31,406 nt of DNA from an uncultured bacterium (GTDB lineage Bacteria > Actinomycetota > Coriobacteriia > Coriobacteriales > Eggerthellaceae), in assembly GCA_905215035.1 (NCBI GenBank), contig CAJMOJ010000015.1, positions 1 through 31,406 of the forward strand. Direction: 5' to 3'. Below are positions 1 to 7,856 of the stretch, one piece after another. Every line of letters starts with the position of its first letter. Position 1 is the stretch's first letter. The position numbers and the translations under genes were made by a program. Under the pieces are notes generated by a model, which did no database searches, was not told the origin of the DNA, and saw only the letters and a program-made list of their open reading frames with translations.

Positions 1-1
1 C

Positions 2-403
2 GAACAGTTGCTCAATCCTCTCAAACGCATTGGCGTACCTATCCATGAACTCGCTATGATTATGGGTATTGCTTTGCGCTTTTTACCGCAATTTGCCCAA
101 GAGCTTCAAACCATCCATCGCGCACAAATCAGCCGCGGAGCCGCGCTTTCCACATCCCCACGCGGATATTTATCGTTGGTGACATCACTTTTAGTTCCGC
201 TGTTTGCAAGCGCATTCCGACACGCCGAAACACTCTCTTTGGCAATGGATGCACGCTGCTATCACGGGGGTGAAGGTCGTACCCGTCTTAAAGAGTTGCA
301 CTGCACAAAGGTTGATATACTCGGGACGCTTTATCTTGTAGTTGCACTTGCATGCGTTATTGGCATGAACAGCGTACTGCCCCATCTTTTAGCTCTTTTT
401 TAG
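2..403 (+). CDS. ECF transporter T component (EcfT), 3' part
   Basis: The reading frame is open from the left edge, so only the last 133 residues are seen. EcfT is the membrane scaffold of energy-coupling-factor vitamin and metal importers; it couples the two ATPases to the substrate-binding S component. What shows this is the segment AQISRGA, matching the A-R-S-R-G-type coupling-helix motif, and a second coupling motif around AMDARCY followed by GRTRLK. Hydrophobic segments follow each, and the last one ends at the C-terminus. The gene would normally follow the ecfA ATPase genes, which would lie left of the window. Its TAG stop overlaps by a few bases the stop of the convergent kinase gene on the other strand. 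The family call is good; the substrate cannot be told. Confidence 0.85.
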   Translation, partial: EQLLNPLKRIGVPIHELAMIMGIALRFLPQFAQELQTIHRAQISRGAALSTSPRGYLSLVTSLLVPLFASAFRHAETLSLAMDARCYHGGEGRTRLKELHCTKVDILGTLYLVVALACVIGMNSVLPHLLALF

Positions 404-954
404 GAACCAAGGACATATGCGCGCTGTAGCTCACGTAGTTTTTCGGTCAGCTCAGACGCTGATTCACGTACCGTTTTCCCATCGACATCTATCGTAAGTT
501 CTGCATAGTGTTCATACAGCGGAATGCGTTCATCATAAATGGCAGAAAGCTCCATACCCATTCCTTCTTTCATGACAACACCACGCTCATGCAAGCCTCC
601 AAGGCGTTGCTCGAGTTCATCCAAAGCAACACGCAAGTAGACGATAAGTCCAATCGATCGCAAGTGCTCCATGGCCTCTGTCGAATACACCGCAGAACCA
701 CCCGTTGAAATCACCGTTTGGCTTGCTTCAACAGTCTTGAGAATATCGTTTTCAATCTGAAGAAATCCTTCTGGACCATGCTCATCAATCAGTACCGGAA
801 GCGTTTTGCCACACTGATTCTGAATAGTAAGATCCGTATCTTCAAACTCTAACCCCAAGATTTTTGCGAGTACAACACCAAGCGTGGATTTACCTGCACC
901 CGGCATACCAATCAGCACAAGATTGGTACGAGGTCCGCTGATATTATCGGGCAC
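400..954 (-). CDS. shikimate-kinase-like protein with altered substrate pocket
   Basis: Small P-loop kinase of 184 residues, close to the usual 170-180 of shikimate kinase, which phosphorylates shikimate in the chorismate pathway. Visible motifs are Walker A GMPGAGKST (residues 16-24), the D-T-D pair near 39-41, and DERIPLYEHYAE near the C-terminus, which carries the conserved arginine. Three shikimate-contacting positions differ from the classic enzyme: the FRxxE arginine is replaced in EGFLQIEND, the GGG loop reads TGGSAV, and the lid RPLL reads RGVV. Function as a true shikimate kinase is therefore likely but not certain. I chose the GTG at 954: the open frame continues upstream, but that part is only the out-of-frame image of the Gly-rich tail of the preceding gene. 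The GTG overlaps that gene's TAA by 11 bases and has GGAGGAGG five bases before it. Confidence 0.75.
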   Translation of the reverse strand: MPDNISGPRTNLVLIGMPGAGKSTLGVVLAKILGLEFEDTDLTIQNQCGKTLPVLIDEHGPEGFLQIENDILKTVEASQTVISTGGSAVYSTEAMEHLRSIGLIVYLRVALDELEQRLGGLHERGVVMKEGMGMELSAIYDERIPLYEHYAELTIDVDGKTVRESASELTEKLRELQRAYVLGS

Positions 955-3061
955 CGCCGCCTCCTCCACCGAAGCCGCCACCGCCGCCCATGGAGAAGCC
1001 GCCTCCTCCACCGAAGCCGGAGGAGCTATCACCAGAAAGGGCCGACTGTACTGCTTGGATTGAATCCGTTACTGACGTAGTCATTGCGCCACCAAAACCT
1101 ACGCCGTTGTTCCAACTTGATGAATAAACAACCCACCAAGGCACGTAGCTATAACCATAGTATGCCACCTGAGCTTGATCATCAAAGAGTTGCGGCATAG
1201 TATCTCTGAGTTCTTTTAATACCTTGTCAGCAATGCCAAATAAATGTGCATACACCATAAATACGCCCCACACCTTAATATCTTGCGGTGGGCGTTCGTC
1301 GAGCGCTGTAAAGTCTTCCAACCAGCGCTTAAGAGCCATAGCCTTGGCGTAATCATCGGCACCTTTTTGAGTTCGACGCTCCATAAAGAAGCTCACAATA
1401 AACAGGATTATTGCCACCACTACAGAAACGATAACCGACAAAATTGAATCAGTCATTACACCCGCAAATACACCAACAAAGAAGAGAAGCGCTGCTACTC
1501 CCATCATTTGGAAACGCTTGGTTTTTGAATACGTCTCAAAGAAATGCTGGTTCATGGTATGCGACTCAACCAAGCCCTGCCATTCTGCCAACGCCACCTG
1601 AAATGCTTCAGGATGTGCTTCGGCATACGTCTTGATCTCTGAAAGCCATATCTGTTCACGACCCGCGCCAACTTTATCGAACAGAATCTCCATTGCTTTG
1701 CGATCAATACTTGATGAAAGCTTATACTCTGCATCCCGCATGCGAGTAAGATAATAATCTGACACCTGCTTAGGGCCACGGAATCCTGCAACATCGTAAG
1801 ATCCGAGATTGAGATGAATCGCACCTAAATCAACAAGGCGCATAATAGTGGTAACAAAATCATCAGAGCTTTCCGCGTCAAAGCGAATCAATCTACCTAT
1901 AACGGCAGGATGAACACCGGGCACGGGCTCATCGCGCCAATATTTATCCGTAAAGGTAGGCTTGAGTTCCTTACCATACTTGCGGAACGTCCAAAATCCC
2001 CAAATAAGTGCGATAACTCCAATAAGGAGCGCAACACACAACGTAATCAGTTGCCCCATTCGAGCCGCATTTGCTTGATCCGACCACCGCTGTTCATCAG
2101 TCAATGCCTGCTCGAGACGCTGCTCGTTAGGATGCGCGTTAACATCCGTTCCTTTAACAGCAGATAGCCAACTTGCCGGAAAGAGAATGCGTGCCTCAGC
2201 AAATTGTCCTGACTGAACCGATGGGACACTATAAATTACTGAACCGGTTGCTTCATCAATACTCACCGTTGCATCAAGAGGACCATGACCCCAGGCACGA
2301 ACCGTTTCTCCTGCAATAACTGATGCAACGTTATCAACTGACGCATCAGTAGTGCCTGTCTCATCAGATGCGCCAGCTCCATTCGATCCTTCCCTCGGCA
2401 CAGGAAGATTAACCGTAAGCGTCACATTATCAGAGTCTTCGGCCCACGGCGCACCGACAAACTGCCAGTAAAGCTCACCTTGATCAGCATAGCGCTGCAC
2501 GCCATCCACAATAGTGTATTCGATTGTGGCCGTAATTGACTCATCGTCAAAATCACCAAAGAGATACACCGTTTTTTGTGCAATGTCGACTGAATATGCA
2601 GTTGTACCCGGGCCACCATCTTCGCGCCATTCAAGGTTGAATGCCACCGGATTGAGCTTAGTAGTTTTGCCGTTTTGCATAAGGCTTACTCCCTGCACAT
2701 CAAGCGATGCGCCATACGGCAAGTTGTTTAAATTCCACCACACGCACGTAAACGATCCGTCGAAATCAAACGTACGCGCCTCAGTAACGTCCAAATTGCC
2801 ATTAGCTTGAATATCCGCCGTCATATCAACACGGGGCATATCGTAAGACTTTGCATATGCTTTTTCGGGAGCTGCAGTAAGCGCACTTAAAGCGACTACC
2901 GTCAGCAACAAGCACATAAACACAAAAATGACCGTGGTGGTATGACGCACCGATGTTCGAGAGGGCATGTGAGCTGTATAAACCGCATTCGCAGTTTGCT
3001 CACCCATTTCTAGCCGTTGATGAGAAAAATCTGAATTATTATTAAATGAGTGAGGCTGCAC
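944..3061 (-). CDS. DUF2207 family membrane protein with Gly-rich tail
   Basis: A 705-residue membrane protein of unknown function. An N-terminal hydrophobic segment (about 43-63) followed by AYA-KS near 70 looks like a signal peptide. A large extracytoplasmic beta-rich part reaches to about 335, a membrane helix lies at about 338-358, a cytoplasmic domain follows, and two more helices lie at 519-536 and 540-559. The protein ends in a glycine/phenylalanine-rich tail (about 679-705). This layout is that of DUF2207 (YciQ-like), a family often found beside LemA; lemA is indeed nearby at 5046-5795 on the same strand. The GTG start at 3061 is supported by AAGGAGGAGA seven bases upstream. The tail DNA contains two copies of a 22-base direct repeat and doubles as the ribosome binding site of the following kinase gene. 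Confidence 0.85.
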   Translation of the reverse strand: MQPHSFNNNSDFSHQRLEMGEQTANAVYTAHMPSRTSVRHTTTVIFVFMCLLLTVVALSALTAAPEKAYAKSYDMPRVDMTADIQANGNLDVTEARTFDFDGSFTCVWWNLNNLPYGASLDVQGVSLMQNGKTTKLNPVAFNLEWREDGGPGTTAYSVDIAQKTVYLFGDFDDESITATIEYTIVDGVQRYADQGELYWQFVGAPWAEDSDNVTLTVNLPVPREGSNGAGASDETGTTDASVDNVASVIAGETVRAWGHGPLDATVSIDEATGSVIYSVPSVQSGQFAEARILFPASWLSAVKGTDVNAHPNEQRLEQALTDEQRWSDQANAARMGQLITLCVALLIGVIALIWGFWTFRKYGKELKPTFTDKYWRDEPVPGVHPAVIGRLIRFDAESSDDFVTTIMRLVDLGAIHLNLGSYDVAGFRGPKQVSDYYLTRMRDAEYKLSSSIDRKAMEILFDKVGAGREQIWLSEIKTYAEAHPEAFQVALAEWQGLVESHTMNQHFFETYSKTKRFQMMGVAALLFFVGVFAGVMTDSILSVIVSVVVAIILFIVSFFMERRTQKGADDYAKAMALKRWLEDFTALDERPPQDIKVWGVFMVYAHLFGIADKVLKELRDTMPQLFDDQAQVAYYGYSYVPWWVVYSSSWNNGVGFGGAMTTSVTDSIQAVQSALSGDSSSGFGGGGGFSMGGGGGFGGGGGGAR
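956..1019. repeat. 22-base direct repeat in Gly-rich tail
   Basis: The 22-base unit starting gccgcctcctccacc occurs at 956-977 and again at 998-1019. It encodes the FGGGGG units at the end of the DUF2207 protein. The copy nearer the stop codon carries the GGAGGAGG used as ribosome binding site by the overlapping kinase gene. Recombination between copies would shorten the tail. Confidence 0.8.
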
Positions 3062-3073
3062 GCGATCTCCTCC

Positions 3074-3102
3074 TTGAAAATAATCGTGTGACCCGCTATG
3101 AT
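3074..3102 (+). promoter_or_regulatory. sigma-70-type promoter of tRNA-Ser(GCT)
   Basis: TTGAAA at 3074-3079 and TATGAT at 3097-3102 are separated by exactly 17 bases. Transcription would start near 3109 and give a leader of about 35 bases before the mature tRNA end at 3144. The -35 box touches the ribosome binding site of the divergent DUF2207 gene on the other strand. Confidence 0.6.
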
Positions 3103-3143
3103 TTCAAGTCGCAACTAATTTTAACGATTATTGCGCCATTTTT

Positions 3144-3234
3144 GGAGAGCTGACCGAGAGGCCGAAGGTGCTCGCCTGCTAAGCGAGTATACCCCACAAG
3201 GGTATCTGGGGTTCGAATCCCCAGCTCTCCGCCA
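3144..3234 (+). tRNA. tRNA-Ser (anticodon GCT)
   Basis: Class II tRNA with acceptor stem GGAGAGC paired to GCTCTCC (3224-3230), G discriminator and encoded CCA. The anticodon stem CTCGC/GCGAG encloses the loop with GCT at 3178-3180. A long variable arm (TACCCC/GGGGTA-like pairing region) precedes the T-arm with GGTTCGAATCC. Reads AGC/AGU serine codons. Confidence 0.95.
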
Positions 3235-3242
3235 GAATTTTC

Positions 3243-3274
3243 AACCCGTTTTGCCAGGTCAAAGCGGGTTTTTT
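3243..3274 (+). terminator. intrinsic terminator of tRNA-Ser(GCT)
   Basis: AACCCGTTTT and AAAGCGGGTT form a 10-pair stem (one G-T pair) with an 8-base loop. A run of six T follows at 3269-3274. It sits nine bases after the tRNA CCA end. Confidence 0.85.
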
Positions 3275-3280
3275 ATTTGC

Positions 3281-3310
3281 TATCGTTTGATATCGTTCGA
3301 TATTGTTCGC
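3281..3310. repeat. 10-base tandem repeat, three copies
   Basis: Three adjacent 10-base units, tatcgtttga, tatcgttcga and tattgttcgc, follow the tRNA terminator directly. They lie in the 207-base gap between the tRNA and the end of the Abi gene. No coding role is seen. Confidence 0.7.
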
Positions 3311-3441
3311 TCAAATTGGTACGTTTGAGCAAGTTCCCACCCTGCGAAGCCATGATTCTTACAATTTGTTGAATAAAACATAAGGCATGTGCACGCTTTA
3401 TACTGACGTACAAATATGTTCAGTCATCAGTATTTAAGAAA

Positions 3442-4361
3442 TTAATCGGAAATACTAAACCCCATTCCTTGCAGCAGTGATTGAGCCGTTACAACATGCA
3501 AATTTTCTTGATGACGTATAAACAAAGCAGAGATTTCATTGATGAATTGCTCTATTTCTTGCATTGGCAGAATATGAGCCAAATGAAATACCATCCGTGA
3601 AAAATCCGTGTCCCGAGACCGCCCTACCTTGGCACAATAAAGACGCTCATCATGAGCGCATATATTACGAAAATCAACCAGTACAGAAAATATTCTTAGC
3701 AATTGGTCAGGTGTTAATCTTTCATCATTTGGTGCTTCTTTTGCTTTGAGGATTAACTTACATGTATGGTTTTGAATACTACGCTTTTGGAGTTGATAAA
3801 AATTTGAAATATTGCCAAATGTTAGATCATTTTGCAAAACCCAAAGCGGAACAAAGCCATATGCATCCATATAGTGTCTTGTGAATGGCTTACCCTTGCT
3901 TCCAACTTTTGAATTAAGAATTTTCATGAGAGTTGTCAGATTTTTTTGATAAAGCAGGTTTTTATTTCCCTTGTACCCCTTTGCTACAAGCATATCTTTT
4001 GGATCAACGTAAGAAGACCTATCAAGGTATGCATTGGGATCTGGATACACATCACAAAAAGCATACATTACGGAATTCTTCATAGTTGCTTCAGCTCTTG
4101 TAAGGTACTTAAATGTAATCGACCTTAGTTCTCGATCAAATGAAAATAGAGAATAAATCCACTCAAATTCCGTTCCTTCAAGGTATATATCATCATGAGT
4201 TTTTCCATCGCTTTAGTATCAAGAAATGGGTCTTTATAACCATTCACAATTGCGTAATAACTCTCTCGCATAAGCTGCACTTTTGTATGCTCATTAGTCA
4301 TTACATTCCGTGATTCCAGTAGGGTTATTAGCTCATCATATGTTTTAAAGTCCTTTGGCAT
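3442..4361 (-). pseudogene. Abi_2 family (AbiD/AbiF-like) gene, frameshifted
   Basis: Two open frames together give one Abi_2-family protein of about 306 residues. The family was named for phage abortive infection in lactococci and is now seen as part of the HEPN-type RNase superfamily. The first frame begins at ATG 4361 behind AGGGG and reads through ESYYAIVNGYKDPFLDTKAMEK. The second carries LEGTEFEWIYSLFSFDREL, then KNSVMYAFCD, PLWVLQNDLTFGNISNFY and a C-terminal RNICAHDERLY, which is the HEPN-like R-x-x-x-x-H motif. The two frames meet at a run of five A in the coding strand (plus-strand T at 4200-4204); one added A restores the family sequence. The gene is therefore broken, switchable, or carries a sequencing error. 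It lies alone beside a tRNA gene in A+T-rich DNA, which suggests acquisition. Confidence 0.75.
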
Positions 4362-4380
4362 CAATTCCCCTAATAATTCA

Positions 4381-4411
4381 AAAGGCCGCTAGCCAATAAC
4401 TAGCGACCTTT
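4381..4411. repeat. inverted repeat upstream of the Abi gene
   Basis: AAAGGCCGCTAG at 4381-4392 pairs with CTAGCGACCTTT at 4400-4411 with one mismatch and a 7-base loop. It lies 20 bases upstream of the Abi start, so it could be an operator or leader hairpin. No clear T run follows on the Abi side. The rest of the gap to crcB (4412-4634) holds nothing I recognise. Confidence 0.5.
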
Positions 4412-4634
4412 CTAGTCCCTGCCTCACTTAGAGTACACAGAGCCGTTTCACTGTCATTAGACTACTAAATATTGTGGTGTAAAGTCAAATTTTTTTACAA
4501 GCCATTTTGACTTTCTCAATCCTCTTGAATTCGAATGGATAAGTAAGTTGTTCACTAAAATCATCACTTAGTCCATTTCTTATCAAAAAATTTCGTTTCG
4601 AATCATGCTCTTTCTAATGTGCGATACCTTTAAC

Positions 4635-5024
4635 CTAACTTTGAGCACACAAAAGATTGCCCAACATGCGTCCTGCAAAGGCACCTGCGACGCAAATGAC
4701 AACCGAGAGAACCATATACCCTATCGCCACACCAAATTCTCCTGATTCAAGCAACCCAACCGATTCAAGAGAAAACGTTGAGAACGTCGTGAAGCCACCC
4801 AAGAGTCCTGTTGAAAGAAACAGAAGCGGACGCGGGTTTTGTGGGCTAAGCGCAGGAATACACACGGAGAAAAGACCAATTAAAAATGAGCCGATGAAGT
4901 TAATGCAAAGTGTTGAGAGCGGAAAGATTCCGTTGTAGATATGTGAGGCAAAAGCAATGCCAATAAGGTATCGGCAAATTGCTCCGACAAATCCTCCCGC
5001 TCCCACACAAAGTGCTTCAATCAT
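4635..5024 (-). CDS. crcB: CrcB/Fluc fluoride channel
   Basis: A 129-residue protein with four hydrophobic segments, typical for the Fluc family of fluoride-export channels that work as dual-topology dimers in the cytoplasmic membrane. Family signatures visible are GGFVGAICRY near the start, NFIGSFLIGLF in the second segment, and STGLLGGFTTFSTFS in the third, which lines the pore and holds the phenylalanine box. ATG 5024 is preceded by AGGAG at nine bases and lies 21 bases after the lemA stop, so it is probably co-transcribed with lemA. Many Gram-positive bacteria carry two adjacent crcB genes; only one is present here, as in homodimeric Fluc. No fluoride riboswitch was seen ahead of it. Confidence 0.92.
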   Translation of the reverse strand: MIEALCVGAGGFVGAICRYLIGIAFASHIYNGIFPLSTLCINFIGSFLIGLFSVCIPALSPQNPRPLLFLSTGLLGGFTTFSTFSLESVGLLESGEFGVAIGYMVLSVVICVAGAFAGRMLGNLLCAQS

Positions 5025-5045
5025 AGATACAAGCTCCTGTTGAAT

Positions 5046-5795
5046 TTAGTGTTGAGGAGGTTGTGGAGGCTGAGGTGGCAACTGCTGGCCAGACTGGCCT
5101 CCCGATTGAGGTGGCTGCTGAGGCTGACCAGGCTGAGTCTCCGGTTGTGGAGGTTGAGGTGATTGCTGAATTGAAGGAGTATTTGGCACTGCAACAGGAG
5201 CTGATGCAGTATTAACATCAGGCACCCCCATCGTTGGTGTTTGTCCAAAATTCACCACAGGAGCAGCTGATGCAGCAATATTGGCATCAAACATATCGCG
5301 CTTAGTAAAGCCAAAGGGACCCGCAAGAATCACACCAGGAAAGGTCTGAATTGCATTGTTATAAGCCATAACGCAATCGTTGTAACTTTGACGCATATAA
5401 CTAATTTTGTCTTCAGTCCCAGTAATCTCAGATTGAAGCTGACGGAAGTTAGCATCAGCCTTCAAATTGGGATACGCCTCCGACACCGCAAACAGACTGC
5501 GAAGCGTGTTGGTAAGCATGTTGTCGGCCTGCATTTTAGCTTCGGGTGTAGGCGCACTCATAACCGCCGTACGTGCCTGTGTGACTGCGGTCAGCGTATT
5601 GGACTCATGTGCCGCATACCCTTTAACTGTCTCAACAAGATTAGGAATTAAATCGAGACGACGCTGTAACTGCACGTCAATTTGCGACCATGCATTGTCA
5701 ACGCGATTACGCAGCTGCACTAAATTGTTGTAAAGCCATATTGCGATGAGGGCTAGGATGATCAAAATCACCACAATAACAACGACTATCTCCAT
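5046..5795 (-). CDS. lemA: LemA family protein with Pro/Gln-rich tail
   Basis: A 249-residue protein with one N-terminal membrane helix (about 3-24) followed by the LemA helical domain. Family signatures are NNLVQLRNRVDNAWSQIDV, LQRRLDLIPNLVETVKGYA and the later YNDCVMAYNNAIQTFPGVI. LemA function is unknown; the family often sits beside DUF2207 or TPM-domain genes and is thought to act at the envelope. The last 50 or so residues are an unusual run of P, Q and G (for example QPPQPPQH at the very end), beyond the normal family length of about 185. ATG 5795 follows GGGAGAG. The DUF2207 partner lies 2 kb downstream on the same strand, separated by crcB, the Abi gene and a tRNA. Confidence 0.92.
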   Translation of the reverse strand: MEIVVVIVVILIILALIAIWLYNNLVQLRNRVDNAWSQIDVQLQRRLDLIPNLVETVKGYAAHESNTLTAVTQARTAVMSAPTPEAKMQADNMLTNTLRSLFAVSEAYPNLKADANFRQLQSEITGTEDKISYMRQSYNDCVMAYNNAIQTFPGVILAGPFGFTKRDMFDANIAASAAPVVNFGQTPTMGVPDVNTASAPVAVPNTPSIQQSPQPPQPETQPGQPQQPPQSGGQSGQQLPPQPPQPPQH

Positions 5796-5826
5796 TACTC
5801 TCTCCCATCATTTTGCATGGATGTTC

Positions 5827-5887
5827 GCATGAACCCTTGCCTAACTTTGCATGAATACTATGTGTATGAACACCGTTTACATGAATG
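5827..5887. repeat. short repeats NcATGAAy upstream of lemA
   Basis: The 8-base words gcatgaac (5827), gcatgaat (5849), gtatgaac (5864) and acatgaat (5879) recur at 22, 15 and 15 bases in the gap between ispE and lemA. They could be regulator sites or chance; no promoter is obvious. Confidence 0.35.
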
Positions 5888-5935
5888 TTTTATATATGTT
5901 TCTGTAAGTCTTTCCGTGAATATTGTGAGGCAGGC

Positions 5936-6856
5936 TTAGTAAGCTTCAACAATGGAAGCACCCACTGAAGCGAGCGAAGTAACGCGCGTAGCCCAACCCT
6001 GCTTTTTAGCAGCAATAGATAAGGCGACCGCAGCATCGTAATTGTCGACCAGAAGCGCATAGGCAGCTCCGCTACCACACAAAACCCCATCGACAGCACG
6101 ACCCTCTGCAATCTGCTCTTGCGCCCAAGCATACAATGCTCCTAATTCAGGAAGAACATCTTGCGCAGCTTGAGTAAGATTATTGAAGCACGTAAGCTGC
6201 TTAGCTGCCGTTGCTTCTTGGAACTTTTTGAGCTCATCAGACGTGGCAAAAGCAGGATTTTCATCGAAGGCCGCATATGCAGCTGGTGTCGAAACGCCTC
6301 CTTCAGGTCGAATCAACGTCACAAAATTTTTAGCAGACTCAAGAGTATGCTCAACCTCATCGCCACGATTAATCAAATAAGCACACCCGCCAGTCAAGAA
6401 AAATGGCACATCAGCGCCAAGCGTTTGTGCAACCTCAGCAAGACGCGGATCATGTGGATCTATATCCCAAAGCGTTGCAGCACCTAAAAGAGCGGCAGCC
6501 GCATCCGATGACCCGCCTCCAAGACCTGCCTGCGTTGGAATGGTCTTAGTAAGTGTAATGTCGATGCGTTCATGCGCCTTACGATTGATAGCCTGTGCAA
6601 GCGCTGTTATAGCCTGATGAACCAGGTTGTCTGCAACGGGGACATTGAGCTCTACACCCTCTTTTGACTCAGTCACCAAGTGAAGGGAAAGGCCACCTTC
6701 TTCCTCATCAAAACGACGCATGGTAAGACTGTCGTGTAATGCAAGGGCATGCATAATCGTATCAACTTTATGGTAACCATCAGACTGCTTTTGCCCCACG
6801 GCAAGAACAAGATTTATCTTAGCAGGAGCAAAAAGCTTTACGTAATTCACGGACAT
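5936..6856 (-). CDS. ispE: 4-diphosphocytidyl-2-C-methyl-D-erythritol kinase
   Basis: GHMP kinase of the non-mevalonate isoprenoid pathway; it phosphorylates the 2-hydroxyl of CDP-methylerythritol in the cytosol. Motifs: APAKINLVLAV (residues 10-20) with the catalytic-site lysine, the ATP loop PTQAGLGGGSSDAA (107-120), and LGADVPFFLTGG (147-157) with the conserved aspartate. A late glycine-rich GVLCGSGAAYAL completes the set. Length (306) fits the family. Two starts are possible: ATG 6856 lies only two bases after AGGAGG, while GTG 6850 has a better eight-base spacing and still precedes the conserved KLFAPAKIN. The gene ends with TAG at 5936 and sits 37 bases after tadA on the same strand. 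Confidence 0.93.
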   Translation of the reverse strand: MSVNYVKLFAPAKINLVLAVGQKQSDGYHKVDTIMHALALHDSLTMRRFDEEEGGLSLHLVTESKEGVELNVPVADNLVHQAITALAQAINRKAHERIDITLTKTIPTQAGLGGGSSDAAAALLGAATLWDIDPHDPRLAEVAQTLGADVPFFLTGGCAYLINRGDEVEHTLESAKNFVTLIRPEGGVSTPAAYAAFDENPAFATSDELKKFQEATAAKQLTCFNNLTQAAQDVLPELGALYAWAQEQIAEGRAVDGVLCGSGAAYALLVDNYDAAVALSIAAKKQGWATRVTSLASVGASIVEAY

Positions 6857-6893
6857 TCCCTCCTAAAATTAGGCTTTCTCAACAGGCGTTCTG

Positions 6894-7511
6894 TCATAAA
6901 GCGGATGCATCCGTAGATGCATAAGCGGATACATCAGTGGCAGGTAGAGACACAACAGATAAGTCAGTCGCACCTGTTCCCAATGCAGCAGCTTCACGCT
7001 TCTCTTTTTTTCTTTCAGCACGACGACGCGCAAAAAAGTTTTGTAAAAGCGTTGCCGACTCCTCTGCCAAAACGCCTGCTGTAATTTCAAATGAATGGTT
7101 AAGTCGACCATCATTGTGTATATGATACAAGCTTCCACATGCACCCGCCTTGGGATCTGCCGCAGCGTAAACACATCGAGATATTCGTGCTTGGTGCATC
7201 AGACCCGCACACATAATGCATGGCTCAAGCGTTACATACACCGTACATCCTGTCAGACGCCATGCATCAAGCACACGAGACGCTTCCTCCATTGCAAGAA
7301 ATTCTGCATGCGCTTTAGGGTCTCTATCCGTCTCACGCCTGTTATGCGCACGTGCAATCACGCGACCCTCATATACCACAACTGCACCAATGGGAACCTC
7401 ATTCTCTTGCTCAGCTTGGCGCGCTTCTTCAAGAGCGAGTTGCATGAAAGTAAGATCTGTTGCCAAAGACAGCATGCTGGTCGTTTTATATGTCGTTGTA
7501 TCATCGTGCAC
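6894..7511 (-). CDS. tadA: tRNA-specific adenosine deaminase
   Basis: Zinc-dependent deaminase that converts A34 to inosine in tRNA-Arg(ACG), allowing CGN decoding. The active site is clear: HAE (residues 68-70) with the proton-shuttle glutamate, and PCIMC (97-101) providing two zinc-binding cysteines. LTFMQLALEEARQA and EVPIGAVVV are also typical. The GTG start at 7511 has AAGGA nine bases upstream; an internal ATG at 7475 lacks a ribosome binding site. The protein is about 205 residues against the usual 150-170. The extra part is a C-terminal tail after RRRAERKKEKRE, with loosely repeated TDxS units of no known function. It could instead act on free bases, but the spacing of motifs matches TadA. 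Confidence 0.92.
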   Translation of the reverse strand: MHDDTTTYKTTSMLSLATDLTFMQLALEEARQAEQENEVPIGAVVVYEGRVIARAHNRRETDRDPKAHAEFLAMEEASRVLDAWRLTGCTVYVTLEPCIMCAGLMHQARISRCVYAAADPKAGACGSLYHIHNDGRLNHSFEITAGVLAEESATLLQNFFARRRAERKKEKREAAALGTGATDLSVVSLPATDVSAYASTDASAL

Positions 7512-7757
7512 TGAGCGACATCCTTAACGCAAACGATAAACGTCACCTATATCAGTCATCTATATCAGTTAATAGCGTGCATCCGCATAGCCTAAACACA
7601 GAGTTTTGTGTTTTTAGCGTTATTGCTATGCATTGACAAAACGCAATGCTAGGCGCCGTATCGTCTACTATAGCGTACCTGTTGGTCGTGTTTGTTGCAT
7701 GATTGAAGAAAACTTTCCCCATGCTGGTCGCATTTATGGTATTCTAGGTGAGCACTC

Positions 7758-7845
7758 GGAGGAGTGGCAGAGTGGACGAATGCGGCGGTCTTGAAAACCG
7801 TTGACCCGAGAGGGTCCGTGGGTTCGAATCCTACCTCCTCCGCCA
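7758..7845 (+). tRNA. tRNA-Ser (anticodon TGA)
   Basis: Class II tRNA with acceptor GGAGGAG (7758-7764) paired to CTCCTCC (7835-7841), G discriminator and encoded CCA. The anticodon loop CTTGAAA places TGA at 7792-7794. The variable arm CCCGAGAGGG is typical of serine tRNAs. A TTGACA at 7633-7638 lies upstream but has no well-spaced -10 box, so its promoter is unclear. Confidence 0.95.
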
Positions 7846-7856
7846 GTTGATTTTCT

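Noticed and set aside
955..1032. Longer N-terminus of the shikimate-kinase-like protein
   Set aside because: The extra residues are the out-of-frame image of the Gly-rich repeats; GTG 954 has an ideal binding site.
3281..3310. CRISPR array
   Set aside because: Units are 10 bases, adjacent, without spacers; no cas genes are present in the window.
3442..4361. Programmed ribosomal frameshift in the Abi gene
   Set aside because: The site is not a full slippery heptamer and no downstream stem-loop stands out; mutation or sequencing error is simpler, so it is only mentioned as an option.
5025..5045. Fluoride riboswitch ahead of crcB
   Set aside because: The gap after lemA is only 21 bases and no crcB-motif riboswitch pattern was seen ahead of lemA either.
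7095..7514. 139-residue open frame on the plus strand
   Set aside because: It lies opposite tadA, whose active-site motifs are clear; it has no recognisable domain and is a shadow.
7633..7671. Promoter for tRNA-Ser(TGA) built on TTGACA at 7633
   Set aside because: No -10 box lies at 16-19 bases; the nearest TACTAT is 27 bases away.
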